Source: Mycogone perniciosa
Taxonomy: Eukaryota; Ascomycota; Sordariomycetes; Hypocreales; Hypocreaceae
NCBI GenBank assembly: GCA_025331125.1
Contig: JAOALB010000027.1
Span: forward strand, 62,001-126,000
DNA length: 64,000 bases
Direction: 5' to 3'
Shown: piece by piece, positions 1 through 11,673 of the stretch
How the letters are laid out: each line of letters opens with the position of its first letter
How positions within the stretch are numbered: position 1 is the first letter of the stretch
Position numbers and translations under genes: made by a program
Notes under the pieces: generated by a model
Seen by the model: only the letters and a program-made list of their open reading frames with translations
Database searches by the model: none
Told to the model about the DNA's origin: nothing

Positions 1-222
1 GCCGATTGAAACCGCGACAGCGGATGACGTCGCTTTGGCGCTACAGCCTACAGGGAGCCTGGGGGAGGGGTCCCCGCAGAAGGCTGGCGTTTCACCGCCC
101 ACTACCAAACAGGCGTCGTGGGACCTTTCATTGATCCCTCCTAACATCTCCCTTCCCAAGCTTGTGAGAGCTCTCCAATCCACGAACGAGCTCCGCCCTG
201 CTTCACTGCAGTGTGAGCAACC
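1..222. other. Upstream region of VPS33
   Basis: This is the leader and proximal promoter of the VPS33 gene that starts at 223. It is rich in CT just before the ATG. The only open frame here runs through the start codon region out of frame and has no recognisable domain. No clear TATA box was seen. Confidence 0.4.
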
Positions 223-2460
223 ATGGCTCCTCGCACCGAGTTCAGCATCGAGCAGGTCCGCACCAAAGCCCGCAAGAACCTGCTCTACCTGCTTGAGGGT
301 GTAAGTGAGGCTCTCCTTAATCGGAGGCGTGGTGGAGGGGAGCTGGCCTGCTAACACTGCCATCATTCAGGTCCGCGGCAAGAAGAACCTCGTGTTTGAT
401 CGCAGCTTGGTTGGGCCCGTCGGCACATTCGTCAAGGTTACGACTCTTCAGGAATACGGCGTCGACAAGTTCTTCATTCTGGAGAATAACAATGTGGATA
501 CGAGCCAGCGCAATGTCATCTTCGTGGCGAGGGGAGAGAACGGCCGCCATGCCGAGACCATAGCAGGTGAGCAGAGCTCTCCTTTGCCTCATATTCACAG
601 TATTTCCGAATGCGAAGACCTGAATAGCCTCACTTCCCGGCCTCAATCATCTACCTCCGCCATCACTCAATGTGTCCCAGCTAACCAGGTATTCCGTCGC
701 CAGCCCAAATCAAACGAGTTCAACGCGAAAGCCAGTCCACCCATGACTTTCACATATTTTGGGTCCCTCGTCGCACGCTCGTTTCTGACCAATTGCTCGA
801 GGAAGCCGGCGTTCTTGGCGATGTGAGCATATCCGAGCTACCGCTGTTATTTTTCCCGCTCGAAGAGGACGTCTTATCGCTGGAGCTGGATGACGCCTTT
901 CGGGATCTCTACCTCTCCAAAGACATCACACCCAACTTTCTAATGGCCAAGGCGCTCATGGAAATACAACAAAACCACGGCTTATTCCCTCGAATAATTG
1001 GAAAGGGAGATAATGCGAAGCGTGTATCAGACCTCCTCTCTCGCATGCGTCAGGAACGGCTCGCCGGTGAGGACGGTAGCGACACCAACAAGACCGCACT
1101 TATTCCGAGCACAACAAACGAGAGCGTAATAATCATCGATCGTGAAGTGGACTTTGTTACCCCACTTCTTACACAATTGACCTACGAGGGGCTCATAGAC
1201 GAGGTTTTTGAGATCCAAAATAATCAGGCCAAAGTAGATACGACTATCGTAGGGGCGCCGGCGCAATCCTCTGCGGCTACATCGCAGAGCAGAAAGCGAA
1301 CGATTCAACTTGACTCGAGCGATAAATTATACGAACAATTACGAAACGCCAATTTTGCAATCGTCGGTGGCCTACTCAACAAGGTCGCTAGACGGCTACA
1401 GAAGGTGCAATCGGATTACGAGACCAAACACAAAACAAAGACAATCGCGGAGCTGAAGGAATTCGTGGGCCAGCTACCTGGCTATCAGCAAGAACACCAG
1501 AGTGCGAGAATACACACGGGTCTAGCCGAGGAGATCATCAAACATACGCGGACAGATCTGTTCAAGGGTCTGCTGGAAGTCCAACAAAATCTTGCTGCTG
1601 GTGCTGACCCGTCATCGCAATTTGATGGCATTGAGGAGCTTATAGCACGAGATGCGCCATTGCGGGAAACACTGAGGTTGCTTTGCATATACTCGTGCAT
1701 ATCGGGAGGAATAAAGCCCAAGGATTTCGAGCAGTTCAAACGTCTCATCCTCCAAGGATATGGCCATCAACATATACTCACATTGAATAACTTAGAGAAG
1801 CTCCAGTTATTCTTGTCACGTTCATCGCCTCTAGCAGGGATGATTCCAATGACAGGAAATGCTGGGCCTACTGGGAACAAAACAAACTACACATATTTGC
1901 GGAAACAGCTTCGACTAATTGTTGACGAGGTTCAAGAAGACGACCCGAACGATATAGCCTACGTATACAGTGGCTACGCCCCGCTTTCGATTCGGCTCGT
2001 ACAATGTATCCTGCAAAAACAACATTTGCTTTCTATAACGAAGGGAAACGTCGCCGCCAATGCCAGTGGTGTTCCTCCAGGGGCAGGAACCCAAGGTTGG
2101 CACGGATTTGACGAGGCTGTCAAGCATGTTCGAGGGCAGACTTTCTATGAGCTTCAGAAGGGTGAGGATAAGGCTGTCAAAGCAAGGGCTCTCTTGTCTG
2201 GGAGCGGGAACAAGCAGACTGTCTTCGTCGTCTTTATCGGAGGCGTCACGTTTACAGAAATTGCCGCGTTGAGGTTCATCGCGAAACAAGAAGAGGGTAA
2301 GCATCGACGGTCTCCGGAAGCGTTCCTTTCTGACCACTCTGTACTAGGCCGGAGAAATATCTTCATCTGCACAACTTCTATCATCAGCGGGAACAGGATG
2401 ATGGATGCTGCAATCGAAAAAGAGTCATTCGCGCGCAAGGAAGTCGGGTCCAATGCTTGA
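223..2460 (+). CDS. VPS33: Vacuolar sorting protein Vps33 (Sec1/Munc18 family)
   Basis: Sec1/Munc18-type SNARE regulator. In this family Vps33 is the SM subunit of the HOPS and CORVET tethering complexes at vacuole and endosome membranes. I read exons 223-300, 371-566, 689-2296 and 2348-2460, giving about 664 aa. The start is the first ATG giving the MAPRTEFSIEQ N-terminus. Family signals are KKNLVFDRSLVGPVG near residues 30-43, THDFHIFWVPRRTLVSDQLL across the third exon start, IIIDREVDFVTPLLTQLTYEGLIDE-type core (only part quoted here: DREVDFVTPL), and the C-terminal FVVFIGGVTFTEIAALRF. The last intron (2297-2347, 51 nt) has GTAAGC, CTGAC and TAG and no stop in frame. Removing it joins the helix before it directly to GRRNIFICTTSII, which fits the family. 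The reading frame stays open if it is kept. The following gene is on the same strand. Confidence 0.92.
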
Positions 2461-3226
2461 ACCTGAGTGAGGTAAGAGGTCGTGTACAAATACCTGGAGT
2501 TGGTGGCGCACTGGATTCGGGCAAATGCGTTGCATGTGGCACCTGAGTCGTATTTCCATACGGAGCCCACTGTTTTTCTTCTCGGTCTCGAACGAAGCAT
2601 CTTGTTGCTGATCCGTAATGTTGAAGTTGATATCCTCGTTACTATTTGAGCGGTTAGCTGGAAGTAGATGAAGCCCCACAACAGAGGCAGTCCTGATTGG
2701 ATCATGTGAGTTCACGTGACCAGCAGCCAGACGATAGATTCAGCGTCTTGAGGGGCCCATGATGGACTGAAGGCAATTATCAGGCCTGTTCATTGGCCTT
2801 TCCTTGCAGTAAAATCAACCAGTTGCGCTTTTAAGCACTGTCGTTCCAAGTCCACCGGTCCTCCCAAGAATGGACTGATATCCAATGCCAGAGACCCGCG
2901 TCAGAGTGGCATCCCAACCTCATAACTACTCCTTATGGATGCACTCCTTGGTTAGTGAGCCTCCAGACACTTACATATATAGGCGTAACAAGAGTGTGAG
3001 AACGATAGCCCTTGACTAACAAGACTAAACAGGCAAACCATCGGCGACCTTTCTCGTTATATGATGCATCTGTATAGTGTCATGTCGTATGACTTTCATA
3101 TTGCTGAGGATCGACGTCGAACACCATATCCCCAACCCGATATTCGTAATCTCTCATATCTCGACGCCGACCATACCCAATTAACGGTACCAAAGAGATA
3201 CAGAGGCCGTCTGACACGGGTTCACT
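2461..3226. other. Spacer between VPS33 and the LSD1-type gene
   Basis: This 766-bp stretch holds the VPS33 3' region and the promoter and leader of the next gene. It contains a TCACGTGA palindrome (2712-2719). An upstream ATG at 3061 opens a 71-codon frame that overlaps the demethylase start out of frame, so it could act as a uORF if transcription starts before it. Confidence 0.5.
2712..2719. promoter_or_regulatory. TCACGTGA palindrome (E-box type)
   Basis: Perfect 8-bp palindrome with a CACGTG core, the type bound by bHLH factors such as Cbf1 in yeasts. It lies about 0.5 kb upstream of the LSD1-type start. Binding here is inference. Confidence 0.4.
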
Positions 3227-6200
3227 ATGGGGACCACTATCGGAAATCATCTCAATATAGAGGAGGGATTCGGTAACGGGAGTTTTACGCGCACACGGGA
3301 CCTAGATTCTTCATCATTGTCAGATTCAGCATCTACATCTCTCGTCGGGAGCCAGATATCATCGCCATCTCCTACCGCTGGTCTCGGTCCTCTGCGGACA
3401 TCGCGACAGGGATCGTCGGATCAATCTTCGGATATCGCGCCCGAAATTGTAGTGTGGACTGAGGATATGGATCTTAGCGGCATGTCACATCATGACTCCG
3501 AAGAGTCTTCCATCATGCATCTTAGCACTGAGTAAGTCTCAATTGCCGCATTTCGCGACCCTCCAGCCCACTAAAATTCGTCTTCGTATGTGGTCTTGCT
3601 TTTTTAACACTTGACAGTGATGAAACTCCCCAGCCGGGTGATGATGCGTCACTCTTAGTCGATAATAATAAAGATGGCGCCGCCGAGTCCTTCGCCTCGT
3701 CACATTCTGCCTTGACGGAACTCTCAGAAAGCTCATCCCTTCCCTCGACCCTCTCAAGTAAAGCGACAACCCCAGTCGAGACAGAAATTTTGCAGAATCA
3801 GCAGATCGCTGAGCCTACGCAAACTTTTCTGCCACCATCATATCGCCATGACATCGAACGATTGACCTTCAACGTCCGGCCAAAGTCATCAGTGCCTACA
3901 GATATTCCTTCACGTCAATATGCAAGCGAATGCATCGCCGCAGCCGAGTCATCGCGATTAAATCCATACGCATTACATCCAGAGGAATATCATCTTTTAC
4001 GACATCATATCTCTCATTCTCAGGTCACAACTTATTTGAACATCAGGAACGGTATATTACGTTTATGGTTAAGGCGTCCATGGGTCGGTATAACACGGCA
4101 AGAGGCAGTTGGCTGCGCGAATGCACGCTGGTTCGATGCTGCCAGTGTGTGCTACGACTGGCTCGTTCGTCGCGGATATATAAATTACGGCTGCGTTAAG
4201 CACCCTGAGCCTCAGGTGGAGACTAAGGAGCTCCCACAGGTGAATAGGCGCAAAACGGTTGCTGTTGTTGGAGCTGGTATTTCGGGTTTGGCCTGTGCCC
4301 GGCAACTTGAGGGCCTGTTCAAACAATACGCCAGCCGATTCTATGAAAGAGGCGAAGAGCCGCCAAAGGTTGTTATTCTCGAAGGAAGAAGTCGTGTGGG
4401 GGGCAGAGTTTACTCTCGGGAATTCAAGACCAAGCTTGTCGATAAGCCACATGGGTTCGAAGGCAGGAGACACACCGCCGAGATGGGCGGCATGATTATC
4501 ACGGGCTTCGATCGTGGCAACCCTATGAACGTTATTGTCCGGGGACAGCTGTGTCTACCATACCACGCTCTTACAGCTGAGACAACGATTTACGACAGCA
4601 ATGGCAGGCCCGTAGATCCGGTGAGGGATCTGCTTGTTGAGAAACTTTATAACGATTGTCTAGATCGTGTCAGCGAGTTCAAATTCAAGCCCCAACCTTC
4701 CAAATTGATTGAAGGCAACCGTGATCTTCTTGGGGAAGGACGAGACAGCCTTGCAGACGGCGCCAAGTCAATAATGCAAGCTGAGGAAGCAACGGCCGCC
4801 CTTCCACACGCGCTATCGGTATCGCAACAGAATGTGCCTGAGACCATCAACATGGTTCCAGTGTCAGCAGACAAGTTGACGGGCCGTGTGCACAATGAAC
4901 CAGGGGTTCCCGCGACGCTGAAGGCATCAGAAAAGGCGAAATTGATGGGTTGGAATGTAAAATCTGGGGCATCTGAAAAGGGCAGCCTCGATTTGAGTCA
5001 TGCTGCCGCTTCTGAAGATTCGACATTGGGCTCTCTGTTGGACTATGCCATTACTCAGTATAAGCATATCGTCGATCTAAATGCCCAAGATCATCGACTC
5101 ATCAACTGGCATATTGCCAATCTGGAATACAGCAATGCTACAAATCTACATAATTTGAGTCTTGGGCTATGGGACATTGACGCTGGAAACGAATGGGAGG
5201 GGCATCATACAATGGTCGTTGGCGGCTACCAGAGCGTTGCCCGCGGTTTACTTCAGTGCCCAACTTTATTGGACATAACAACCAAATTTCCTGTTAAACA
5301 AATCAGGTATCATGGTGAGGATCTCGAGGGGCTGGTTTCTGTAGAATGCGAAGACGGAACAGCTGTGGAAGCAGATGCTGTTGTTTGCACAATACCACTT
5401 GGTGTTTTGAAGCAAGGCAACGTCATGTTCGATCCTCCACTGCCATCATGGAAGACAGATGCCATCAGCCGTCTTGGCTTTGGCATTCTGAACAAAGTCG
5501 TGTTGGTCTACGAGAAGGTGTTTTGGGATCCTGACAGGCACATTTTCGGCGTGCTGAGAGATGCAAGCAACCGACATAGCACATCCCAGCAAGATTACAG
5601 CACGAATCGTGGGCGTTTCTTCCAGTGGTTCAACGTGACCAACACGACTGGTCTGCCTTGCCTTATTGCGCTTATGGCAGGTGACGCAGGATTTGACACG
5701 GAGTATACGAGCAACGATAGCCTTGTCGCTGAAGCTACAGAGATCTTAACGAGTGTGTTTGGAAACGATGTACCATACCCAGTGGAGACTGTGGTGACAC
5801 GATGGGGATCAGATCGGTTTGCGAGAGGCAGTTATTCCTCGGCCGCCCCAGGTATGCAACCGGAGGATTATAACGTTATGGCTCGGTCTATGGGTAACTT
5901 GTTTTTCGCGGGAGAGCACACCATTGGCACTCACCCTGCAACTGTCCACGGCGCATATCTATCAGGACTGCGTGCTGCTTCGGAGGTTCTAGAGGCAATG
6001 ATTGGTCCCATCGAAGTTCCCACCCCTCTTGTTCTGCCAAGAGACTCGCTGCTGTTGCATAAACGTAAGGAGGCGGCTAAGGACCCCCGGCAAGCGCGCT
6101 TGGAAGCATATGAGGTGGAGGTATGGGAGTATATCTTGTCAAAAATCGGAGAGCGGCCTATTCGTCCGGGCAAGGTGGCCGGCAACGCCTATCTCCTTTT

Positions 6201-6576
6201 CAGCAAGGCACATTTCGATGCAGCGCGGAGAAAGTGTGAGGAGAATCGCAAGCCTGGTAGGAACAAGTCATTACCGAACGAGGTCCGTATCATGACCTCC
6301 CGGATGTGGAAAGAGGCCACACCTGAAGATCGCAGGCCGTACGAGGAGCAGGCAGCCGAGCAGAAGAGGGCATATGCCCAGGCCATGCTGGAGTACAACG
6401 AGGCGTCGGAGAAGTGGGATCGGGAAGCTATTGCACTACGAGCGGCCTACGAGAGGGACCATCCTAGCCTGCCGGGTCCGGATGAGGGTCCTGACGATAT
6501 CGTGGGGTCGCAGAAGCACCGCCGCGCGAGGAATGTGACTTATGCCGAGGATGGTACCAGTGATGTCGACATGTAA
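3227..6576 (+). CDS. LSD1: LSD1-type lysine-specific histone demethylase (SWIRM, amine oxidase, HMG box)
   Basis: FAD-dependent amine oxidase that in this family demethylates histone lysines in chromatin. Exons are 3227-3531 and 3618-6576, giving 1087 aa; the intron has GTAAGT and CAG borders. Order of parts: a Ser-rich disordered N-terminus (1-190), a SWIRM domain (about 194-294), the Rossmann motif GAGISG (320-325) followed by ILEGRSRVGGRVYS, the amine oxidase body with LNKVVL (Lys728, matching the catalytic lysine of human LSD1), FAGEHTIGTHPATVHGAYLSG near 865, and a C-terminal HMG box (about 948-1045) with an acidic tail. Where animal LSD1 has the CoREST-binding tower, this protein has a long polar insert (about 440-560). 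The start is the first ATG after in-frame stops at 3182 and 3209. An extra upstream exon cannot be ruled out. Confidence 0.9.
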
Positions 6577-6964
6577 CAGGTGTTATTGCACGTTGTCTTA
6601 TTATTAGCATCATGGGGTGGCCTTCGAAGTCGGGGTCTGCAGGACCATGAGGTATATATATACGATACGCCTTGAACAGCATTATACATAATGTTGTTGC
6701 CTTCGGATGGGACTGAGCATGGTTGGCGCCCGGCAGTTTTAATGGGTGGATTCGTCTGTATGAATAGGTCAAAAGAGCGTCCATGACTGTCCCTAAAATT
6801 CCCCGGTTGGCTTCATCGCTCTTCTACAAGCTTCATGCGAGGTGATCTAATAAAATTTATTGTGGATTTGATACACTGGGGACACCACGCTGGGTAACCT
6901 CTAGCTTTGTTATTACTACAAAGGGAATTTTGTATGGCGCCAGCTTGCACTTCCACCGAAGAAT
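6577..6964. other. Convergent 3' spacer, LSD1-type gene and ATP3
   Basis: Shared 3' region of two converging genes, 388 bp. AT-rich parts around 6840-6920 could serve as polyadenylation signals on either strand. No open frame of note was seen. Confidence 0.4.
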
Positions 6965-8152
6965 TTACATATCGGCCGAAGCAGTAGCACCGGTAATAAT
7001 TTCGACCAGCTCTCCAGTAATGACAGCCTGTCGGGTGCGGTTGTACAAGATCTGGTACTTGCCAATCATCTCACCGGCGTTCTTGGAAGCGTTCTGAGGG
7101 ATTTATTAGCATTTTGTAAATAGTTGAGAAAGTATATATGGAACCGAGACTTACATCCATAGCGTTTCGTCGGGCAGACTGCTCACAGGCGTGGCCTTCG
7201 GCCAGAGCCCAATACAGAGAGTTGGCAAGGCTGTACTCGCGCAGGTTGGACAAGACCTCATCCTCAACCTCGAAAGCAGAAATGTTGGCTAGCCACAGGT
7301 TAGCACTAGGGATCCATGCAGCGTTTAAATGTCCAATGTCGCAACGTACGAGACTGGGCAATGGCGTCCTCGGAAAATGCCTCAATGAAAGTAGGCTCGT
7401 AGCTGGTGGCGTTGATGAACTTGTTGTACAGGATCTTGACATCCGTGTACTCATTCGGCAGCAGAACGACCTGGTCGGCGATAGCCTGGGCATCGGCAAA
7501 GGTGGGGATGTCCTTGCCAATACCAGTGAAGCTGAGCTGGATGTTCTTGGCGTTCGTTCGCTGAAGCTGGGCCTTGCACTTCTCGCCGATGATGACCAGG
7601 TCGAAAGGGGACTGCTCGGTGTAGAGCTTGCGGATAGTTCGGCTCATGCTGGAGTGAATACCACCGCAAAGACCCTTGTCGGAAGAGCAGACGATGATCA
7701 GCGACTTCTTCTCCTCGACCTCGGGGACGACGGTCTCAGCGGCCTCGAAGACCTCGTTGGAGGTCTCGCCGTACTTCCGCGAGTCGTTCATGGAGCGGGT
7801 AGCACGGGTGAGCTTCGTGGAGGCGACGATCTTCATCGTCTTGGTAATCTTCTCGATGTTGCGAATGGACTTGAGACGGCCCTCGATTTCGCGGAGTGTC
7901 GCGTAGGTGGCGGCAGTGTTGGGGCCGGCAGCAGCCGCTCTTGAGTCGCATATCAGTACAATTGCCCTATAAATGACATGGAAATGCACCCTCTCCAGCA
8001 TCGCATGAGTTGTCGCAGCTGCGTTACGATCCCGCTCGAATCTCGAACATCTCCGTTCCCCTCGGCAATAAATTCTCGGATCAAACGTCTACTTACCGGG
8101 CGGGAGCTGCAACGGCAGCTCGCAGAGCCGGTCGGGCAGCCCTTGACAGCAT
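6965..8152 (-). CDS. ATP3: Mitochondrial ATP synthase gamma subunit
   Basis: Central rotor stalk of the F1 part of mitochondrial ATP synthase. Exons, in transcript order, are 8152-8097, 7939-7350, 7288-7155 and 7093-6965, giving 302 aa, the usual length. The N-terminus MLSRAARPALRAAV is rich in Arg and Ala and is a mitochondrial targeting sequence. The mature part begins around YATLREIEGRLKSI, followed by NIEKITKTMKIVASTKL, a hallmark of the gamma subunit. The C-terminal helix ends with MIGKYQILYNRTRQAVITGE, again typical. The first intron (157 nt) ends in AAG rather than CAG or TAG; this is the acceptor that keeps the frame. The gene diverges from TOP1 and converges on the LSD1-type gene. 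A 268-codon open frame on the other strand is a shadow of this gene. Confidence 0.95.
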
Positions 8153-8612
8153 TTTGACAAGCGCGAAAAGTCGAACTAAGCCCTCTGGCCAACAGAGACC
8201 CAATTGATCTCGACGTGCGGATCAATTGATGGGGTGTTCGTGGGGATATCGATCGGGTTGAGTGATTGTAGTCGCTCATTTTGCTCTGTCGCTGTTTTCC
8301 CGGTAAATTGACGGGTATACTATATCACGTGATGAAGCCTTGCTTACTGGGTCTACCCTCCGGGGCGGCGAGAAAACACGATCTTCTGAATTTCTGACTT
8401 CTTCCTTACATTCCTCAGGCTCTCCGCCTAGGGCAGTTGGGTTTTGCTCCTCACTGCCTTCGTCTGATCTCCAGGAGTCCGTTTGGCCACTTTTTTCTAC
8501 AGTTTTTACGAGATTTTTCAGGCCGACAATCGCGGTCGCATAATTATTCTCCGTACCGCGCCTCACAGAGCCTCGCCTGGACCGAGTACGAGGTGGCCCG
8601 CGCCGTAAAAAC
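8153..8612. promoter_or_regulatory. Divergent promoter region of ATP3 and TOP1
   Basis: The two start codons are 460 bp apart on opposite strands, so this spacer must hold both promoters. It contains a TCACGTGA palindrome (8325-8332) near the middle and CAATTG-type sequences near 8200 and 8223. No TATA box is obvious. Confidence 0.6.
8325..8332. promoter_or_regulatory. TCACGTGA palindrome in the ATP3/TOP1 promoter
   Basis: Perfect palindrome with a CACGTG core, about 173 bp from the ATP3 start and 281 bp from the TOP1 start. The same 8-mer is present upstream of DPH6 and the MICOS gene. Confidence 0.45.
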
Positions 8613-11600
8613 ATGAGCTCCGACAGCTCAGACGACGACAAACCTCTTTCGAGGCCGAATGGACGCTGTGAGTCGCCTTTCTAAGTCAATGGGGTGGTTT
8701 TGAAGTGCCCAACCTGAGTTTGTGCGAAGTGCACACGACTGGGCGAACGGGCTAGAGAGAGGCTTGCCTCACTGCACTGTGATCACGCGCCCTGAGGCAT
8801 TGGTAGCTGGCTAATCATGGAGTTACTTTCAGTGTCGTCCTCCAAGGTCTCCCGCGGATCCGAGATGACCGGCTTATCCATTCGCAATGGACACGCGGCA
8901 AATGGTGAAATGGATGTGGACTCTCCGACTACAAATGGAGCCAACAAGCGCAAGTCACGGACCTCCATCTCCAAAGTCGACTACAAAGACGAGTCGGAAA
9001 GTGATGGTGCACCTCTGGTAGGTGGTGTTCCAAGCAACGGACGTGGTGGGTCTTGTAATCTGACATGTGGATGAGCAGGCAAAACGACCGCGACCCAGCA
9101 AGAAGGTCCAAGACTCCGATTCCGACGATCAGCCTATGGTCAAGGGTAGAGGAAAGAAGCCGGCTCCTTCTCACAAAGAGACTGTGCCTCCAGAGTCCTC
9201 GGACGATGAAGAGCCATTGGGTACTTCCCTAGCGAAGAAAAAGAAGGCTGAAAAGGAGGCTAAGGCGAGTCGTGCCAAGGACTCAAAATCGAAGAAGGCA
9301 ACGCCGAAGAAGCCTATCAAAGATGAATCGGATGACGATGCGCCTCTAGCAGCAAACAAAAGACGCCAGTCAAATGGCTCTGCCGCTAAGAGAAAATCTA
9401 CTGGTGTGAAGAAGGAGGAATCCGACTCCGATGTTCCCATCTCCAAGAAGGCAAAGGCAACCACCAAAGGGAAGCAAGCCGCGCCAATCAAGGATGAGAA
9501 GAAGGGCAAGGCCAAAGCTTCCAGTGAAGATGAGGAAGAGGGATACGAATGGTGGAATGCGCCGAAGCCTGAAGATGACAGCATCAAATGGCAAACCCTT
9601 GAACACAATGGAGTCTTGTTCGCGCCGGAATATGAGCCACTTCCCAAGCACGTCAGGATGTATTATGATGGGAAACCAGTCAATCTTAGCACGGAGGCAG
9701 AGGAGGTTGCCTCTTTCTGGGTGGCTATGATGACCCCGGCTTCTAGCCATCATCTCGATAATCCCATTTTCCGAAAGAATTTCTTCAACGACTTCTCGGA
9801 GTTTGTTGAGAAATACGGCGCGACAGACTCTGCAGGGAAAAAGATTGACATCAAGAGTCTGGATAAGTGTGATTTTTCAAAGATGAACGAGTACTGGACA
9901 GCGAAAACGGAAGCCAAGAAGAGCATGACCAAGGAAGAAAAGGCTGCGGCCAAGGTCGAGAAGGATGCTCTTGAAGCCCCTTACCTTCACTGCATGTGGG
10001 ATGGGAGGAAGCAGAAGGTGGGCAACTTCAGAGTTGAACCTCCCAGTCTATTCCGCGGCCGAGGCGAACATCCCAAGACGGGCAAAGTCAAGGTCCGTGT
10101 TATGCCGGAGCAAATCACCATCAACATCGGCAAGGGCTCTAAGGTGCCTGACCCACCTGCAGGACATAAGTGGAAGGCTGTTCAGCATGACCAGAAGGCT
10201 ACATGGCTTGCCATGTGGCAAGAAAACATCAACGGGGCGTACAAGTACGTGATGCTGGGGGCTGCAAGTGATGTTAAGGGTCAGAGTGATTTCAAGAAGT
10301 TCGAGAAGGCTCGAGAGCTGAAGAAGCACATTCACAAGATCCGCAAAGATTACACCAAGGAACTGAAGAGCGAGGTGATGGCAGAGCGTCAAAGGGCAAC
10401 AGCCATGTATCTGATTGACAAGCTTGCTCTTAGAGCAGGCAATGAAAAGGACACCGAGAATGAGGCTGACACCGTTGGCTGCTGCTCGCTGAAATACGAG
10501 CATATTACCTTGCAACCGCCAGACCAAGTCACCTTTGACTTCCTGGGTAAGGACAGTATTAGATACAACGAGACCGCACGTGTCGATGCTCAAGTCTTCA
10601 AGAACTTGAAGCTCTTCAAAAAGGCACCGAAAACGGATGGCGACGATCTCTTTGATCGTCTCAACGTAAGTAGTAGACACAAGTTGTGTATTGGTATCGA
10701 CTCTGCAGACTAACTCCGTACGATAGACATCCCAACTGAATAAGCATCTGAACAGCTACATGACGGGACTGACGGCCAAGGTCTTCCGTACCTACAACGC
10801 ATCCTTCACCATGTCGGAACTGTTGAAGGAGCTCGGCAAAGACCCACGCTCTCGTGGCACCATCGCTGAGAAGGTAAAGCTCTACAATGATTGCAACCGC
10901 AAGGTTGCTATTCTTTGTAACCACAAGCGAACCGTTGGTGCTGGACACGAGCAGCAGATGCAGAAGCTCGGAGATCGGGTATGTCCTGACCAGATATATC
11001 GGATTCTGACCAATTACTAATCCTCTTCCAGATCAAGGGACTTAGGTACCAGAAATGGCGGACGAAAAAGATGATTCTGGACGTCGACCCAACTCAGAAA
11101 AAGAAGAAGGGCAGTGCCTGGTTCGAGTTGGATGAGGACATCGATGAAGAATGGCTACTGGAGCATCAACAGTTCCTCGTTGAGGAACAGCACACCAAGA
11201 TCACGAAGAAATTCGAGAAGGACAACGAAAAGCTCAAGGCTAACAAGGAGAGGCCCATGCCCGAGAAGGAGCTCAAGGAGCGACTTCAGGTAGTCAAGGA
11301 GCTCGAGGCCAAGTTCAAGAAGGAAAACAAGTCCAAGAAGGTCGAGGCCGAGGGCAAAGGCCCCACTGTCGAGAAATTCATGACTGCCATTGAGAAGATT
11401 GACGATCGTATCAAGATCCTCGAAACACAGGCGGAAGACCGTGACGGCAACAAGGAGGTTGCTCTCAGCACCTCCAAGATTGTGAGTGTGATCCCGTTGC
11501 ATAGCCAGATGAGATGCTAATACTTGTCGCAGAACTACATCGACCCACGCTTGACGGTTGTGTTCTCCAAGAAGTTTGACGTTCCTATTGAGAAGTTCTT

Positions 11601-11673
11601 CTCCAAGACCCTCCGAGACAAATTCCGATGGGCTATCAAGTCTGTTGAGGACGCGGAAGACTGGGAGTTCTAA
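8613..11673 (+). CDS. TOP1: DNA topoisomerase I (type IB)
   Basis: Nuclear enzyme that relaxes supercoils by transient single-strand breaks. Exons are 8613-8667, 8833-9017, 9079-10665, 10727-10978, 11032-11481 and 11533-11673, giving 889 aa. The first 175 residues are highly charged, with acidic Ser/Asp patches and Lys-rich stretches that include nuclear localisation signals. The core starts at EWWNAPKPEDDSIKWQTLEH. ALRAGNEK (Arg532) and GKDSIRYNE (Arg575) match catalytic arginines of the family. A Lys/Glu coiled linker follows (exon 5). The active-site motif SKINYIDPRLT puts the catalytic tyrosine at 845. The last intron splits this motif two residues before the tyrosine. The protein is longer than the yeast enzyme mainly because of its N-terminus. 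Confidence 0.97.

Noticed and set aside
7138..7944. 268-codon plus-strand frame opposite ATP3
   Set aside because: It lies wholly over ATP3 exons and an intron on the other strand, with no domain and with a Leu/Gly-rich composition typical of an antisense shadow.
10048..10680. 210-codon minus-strand frame inside TOP1
   Set aside because: Antisense to conserved topoisomerase core sequence; no own motif.
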